Assembly: GCA_930986425.1 (NCBI GenBank)
Contig: CAKNJR010000003.1
Span: 62,001 to 126,000 of the forward strand
Length of the DNA: 64,000 bases
From: an uncultured Clostridium sp.
GTDB lineage: Bacteria > Bacillota > Clostridia > TANB77 > CAG-508
Reading direction: 5' to 3'
Under the pieces are notes generated by a model that saw nothing but the letters and a program-made list of their open reading frames with translations, ran no database searches and was not told the DNA's origin. The position numbers were made by a program, and so were the translations under genes. Shown in pieces: positions 63,929 to 64,000 of this stretch (within the stretch, counting starts at the first letter, position 1; each line of letters begins with the position of its first letter).

Positions 63929-64000
63929 ATGGAAAAAGAAAATTTGAAAATCAAGGGAGTATATAAACATTTTAAAAATAATTATTATATACTAGAAGAT
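63929..64000 (+). CDS. DUF1653-type protein, truncated by the window end
   Basis: ATG after TAAGGAG; 24 codons: MEKENLKIKGVYKHFKNNYYILED. GxYKHFKxNYY is the start of DUF1653 family proteins. Partial. Confidence 0.6.
   Translation, partial: MEKENLKIKGVYKHFKNNYYILED

Overview
The window is AT-rich (about 30% GC by eye) and reads as the chromosome of a Gram-positive, probably gut-type clostridial member of the Bacillota. Support for this: strong AGGAGG-type ribosome binding sites, near-consensus sigma-A promoters, class B sortase with a C-terminal PKTG anchor protein, a SigV/RsiV pair, a short SUF iron-sulfur operon, rubrerythrin, and many Clostridia-style hypothetical proteins. No species can be named from the sequence alone.

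Layout. 1-4.3 kb: MucBP-type surface protein, a glycosyltransferase, an Rpn-family nuclease. 4.3-9.1 kb: TetR repressor with a palindromic operator on a consensus promoter, driving a heterodimeric ABC exporter. 9.9-17.9 kb: an integrative mobilizable element in the 3' end of tRNA-Leu(CAA), with large serine recombinase, predicted MobV-type oriT, MobV relaxase, TnpV, and a 985-aa metallophosphoesterase cargo gene. 18-25.2 kb: Ppx/GppA-like protein, MutL, and the iron-sulfur operon (SufC, short SufB/D, SufS, SufU). 25.4-28.8 kb: NIF3/CutA-like protein, tRNA-Thr, and a cassette of radical SAM enzyme, DNA-base-hypermodification-like protein and HNH endonuclease. 29.5-32.7 kb: predicted yybP-ykoY manganese riboswitch controlling a P-type cation ATPase. 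33-37 kb: polysaccharide deacetylase, tRNA-Leu(TAG) followed by a second oriT copy (element remnant), small orphan genes, a frameshifted DinD, a hydrolase. 37.3-46.5 kb: cell-envelope cluster with SGNH proteins, SigV/RsiV, an MBOAT O-acetyltransferase (frameshifted), DHHW protein, second DinD, sortase substrate and sortase B. 46.5-64 kb: toxin-antitoxin remnants, RNA methyltransferases, peptide deformylase, queuosine salvage, MazG, an ADP-ribosyltransferase-like/HD protein, NAD synthesis, L,D-transpeptidase, cysteine synthase, beta-lactamase-like hydrolase, a split kinase-like gene, rubrerythrin, and a partial DUF1653 gene.

The most notable signals are: (1) two predicted MobV origins of transfer, each beside a tRNA-Leu, with compensatory base changes in the hairpin stem; (2) the unusual metallophosphoesterase cargo; (3) the radical SAM/hypermodification/HNH cassette; (4) five genes broken by a single-base frameshift, three of them explained by one extra C directly before GG, which means either real decay or consensus error in the sequence. 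No CRISPR array, rRNA operon or prophage structural module was found.
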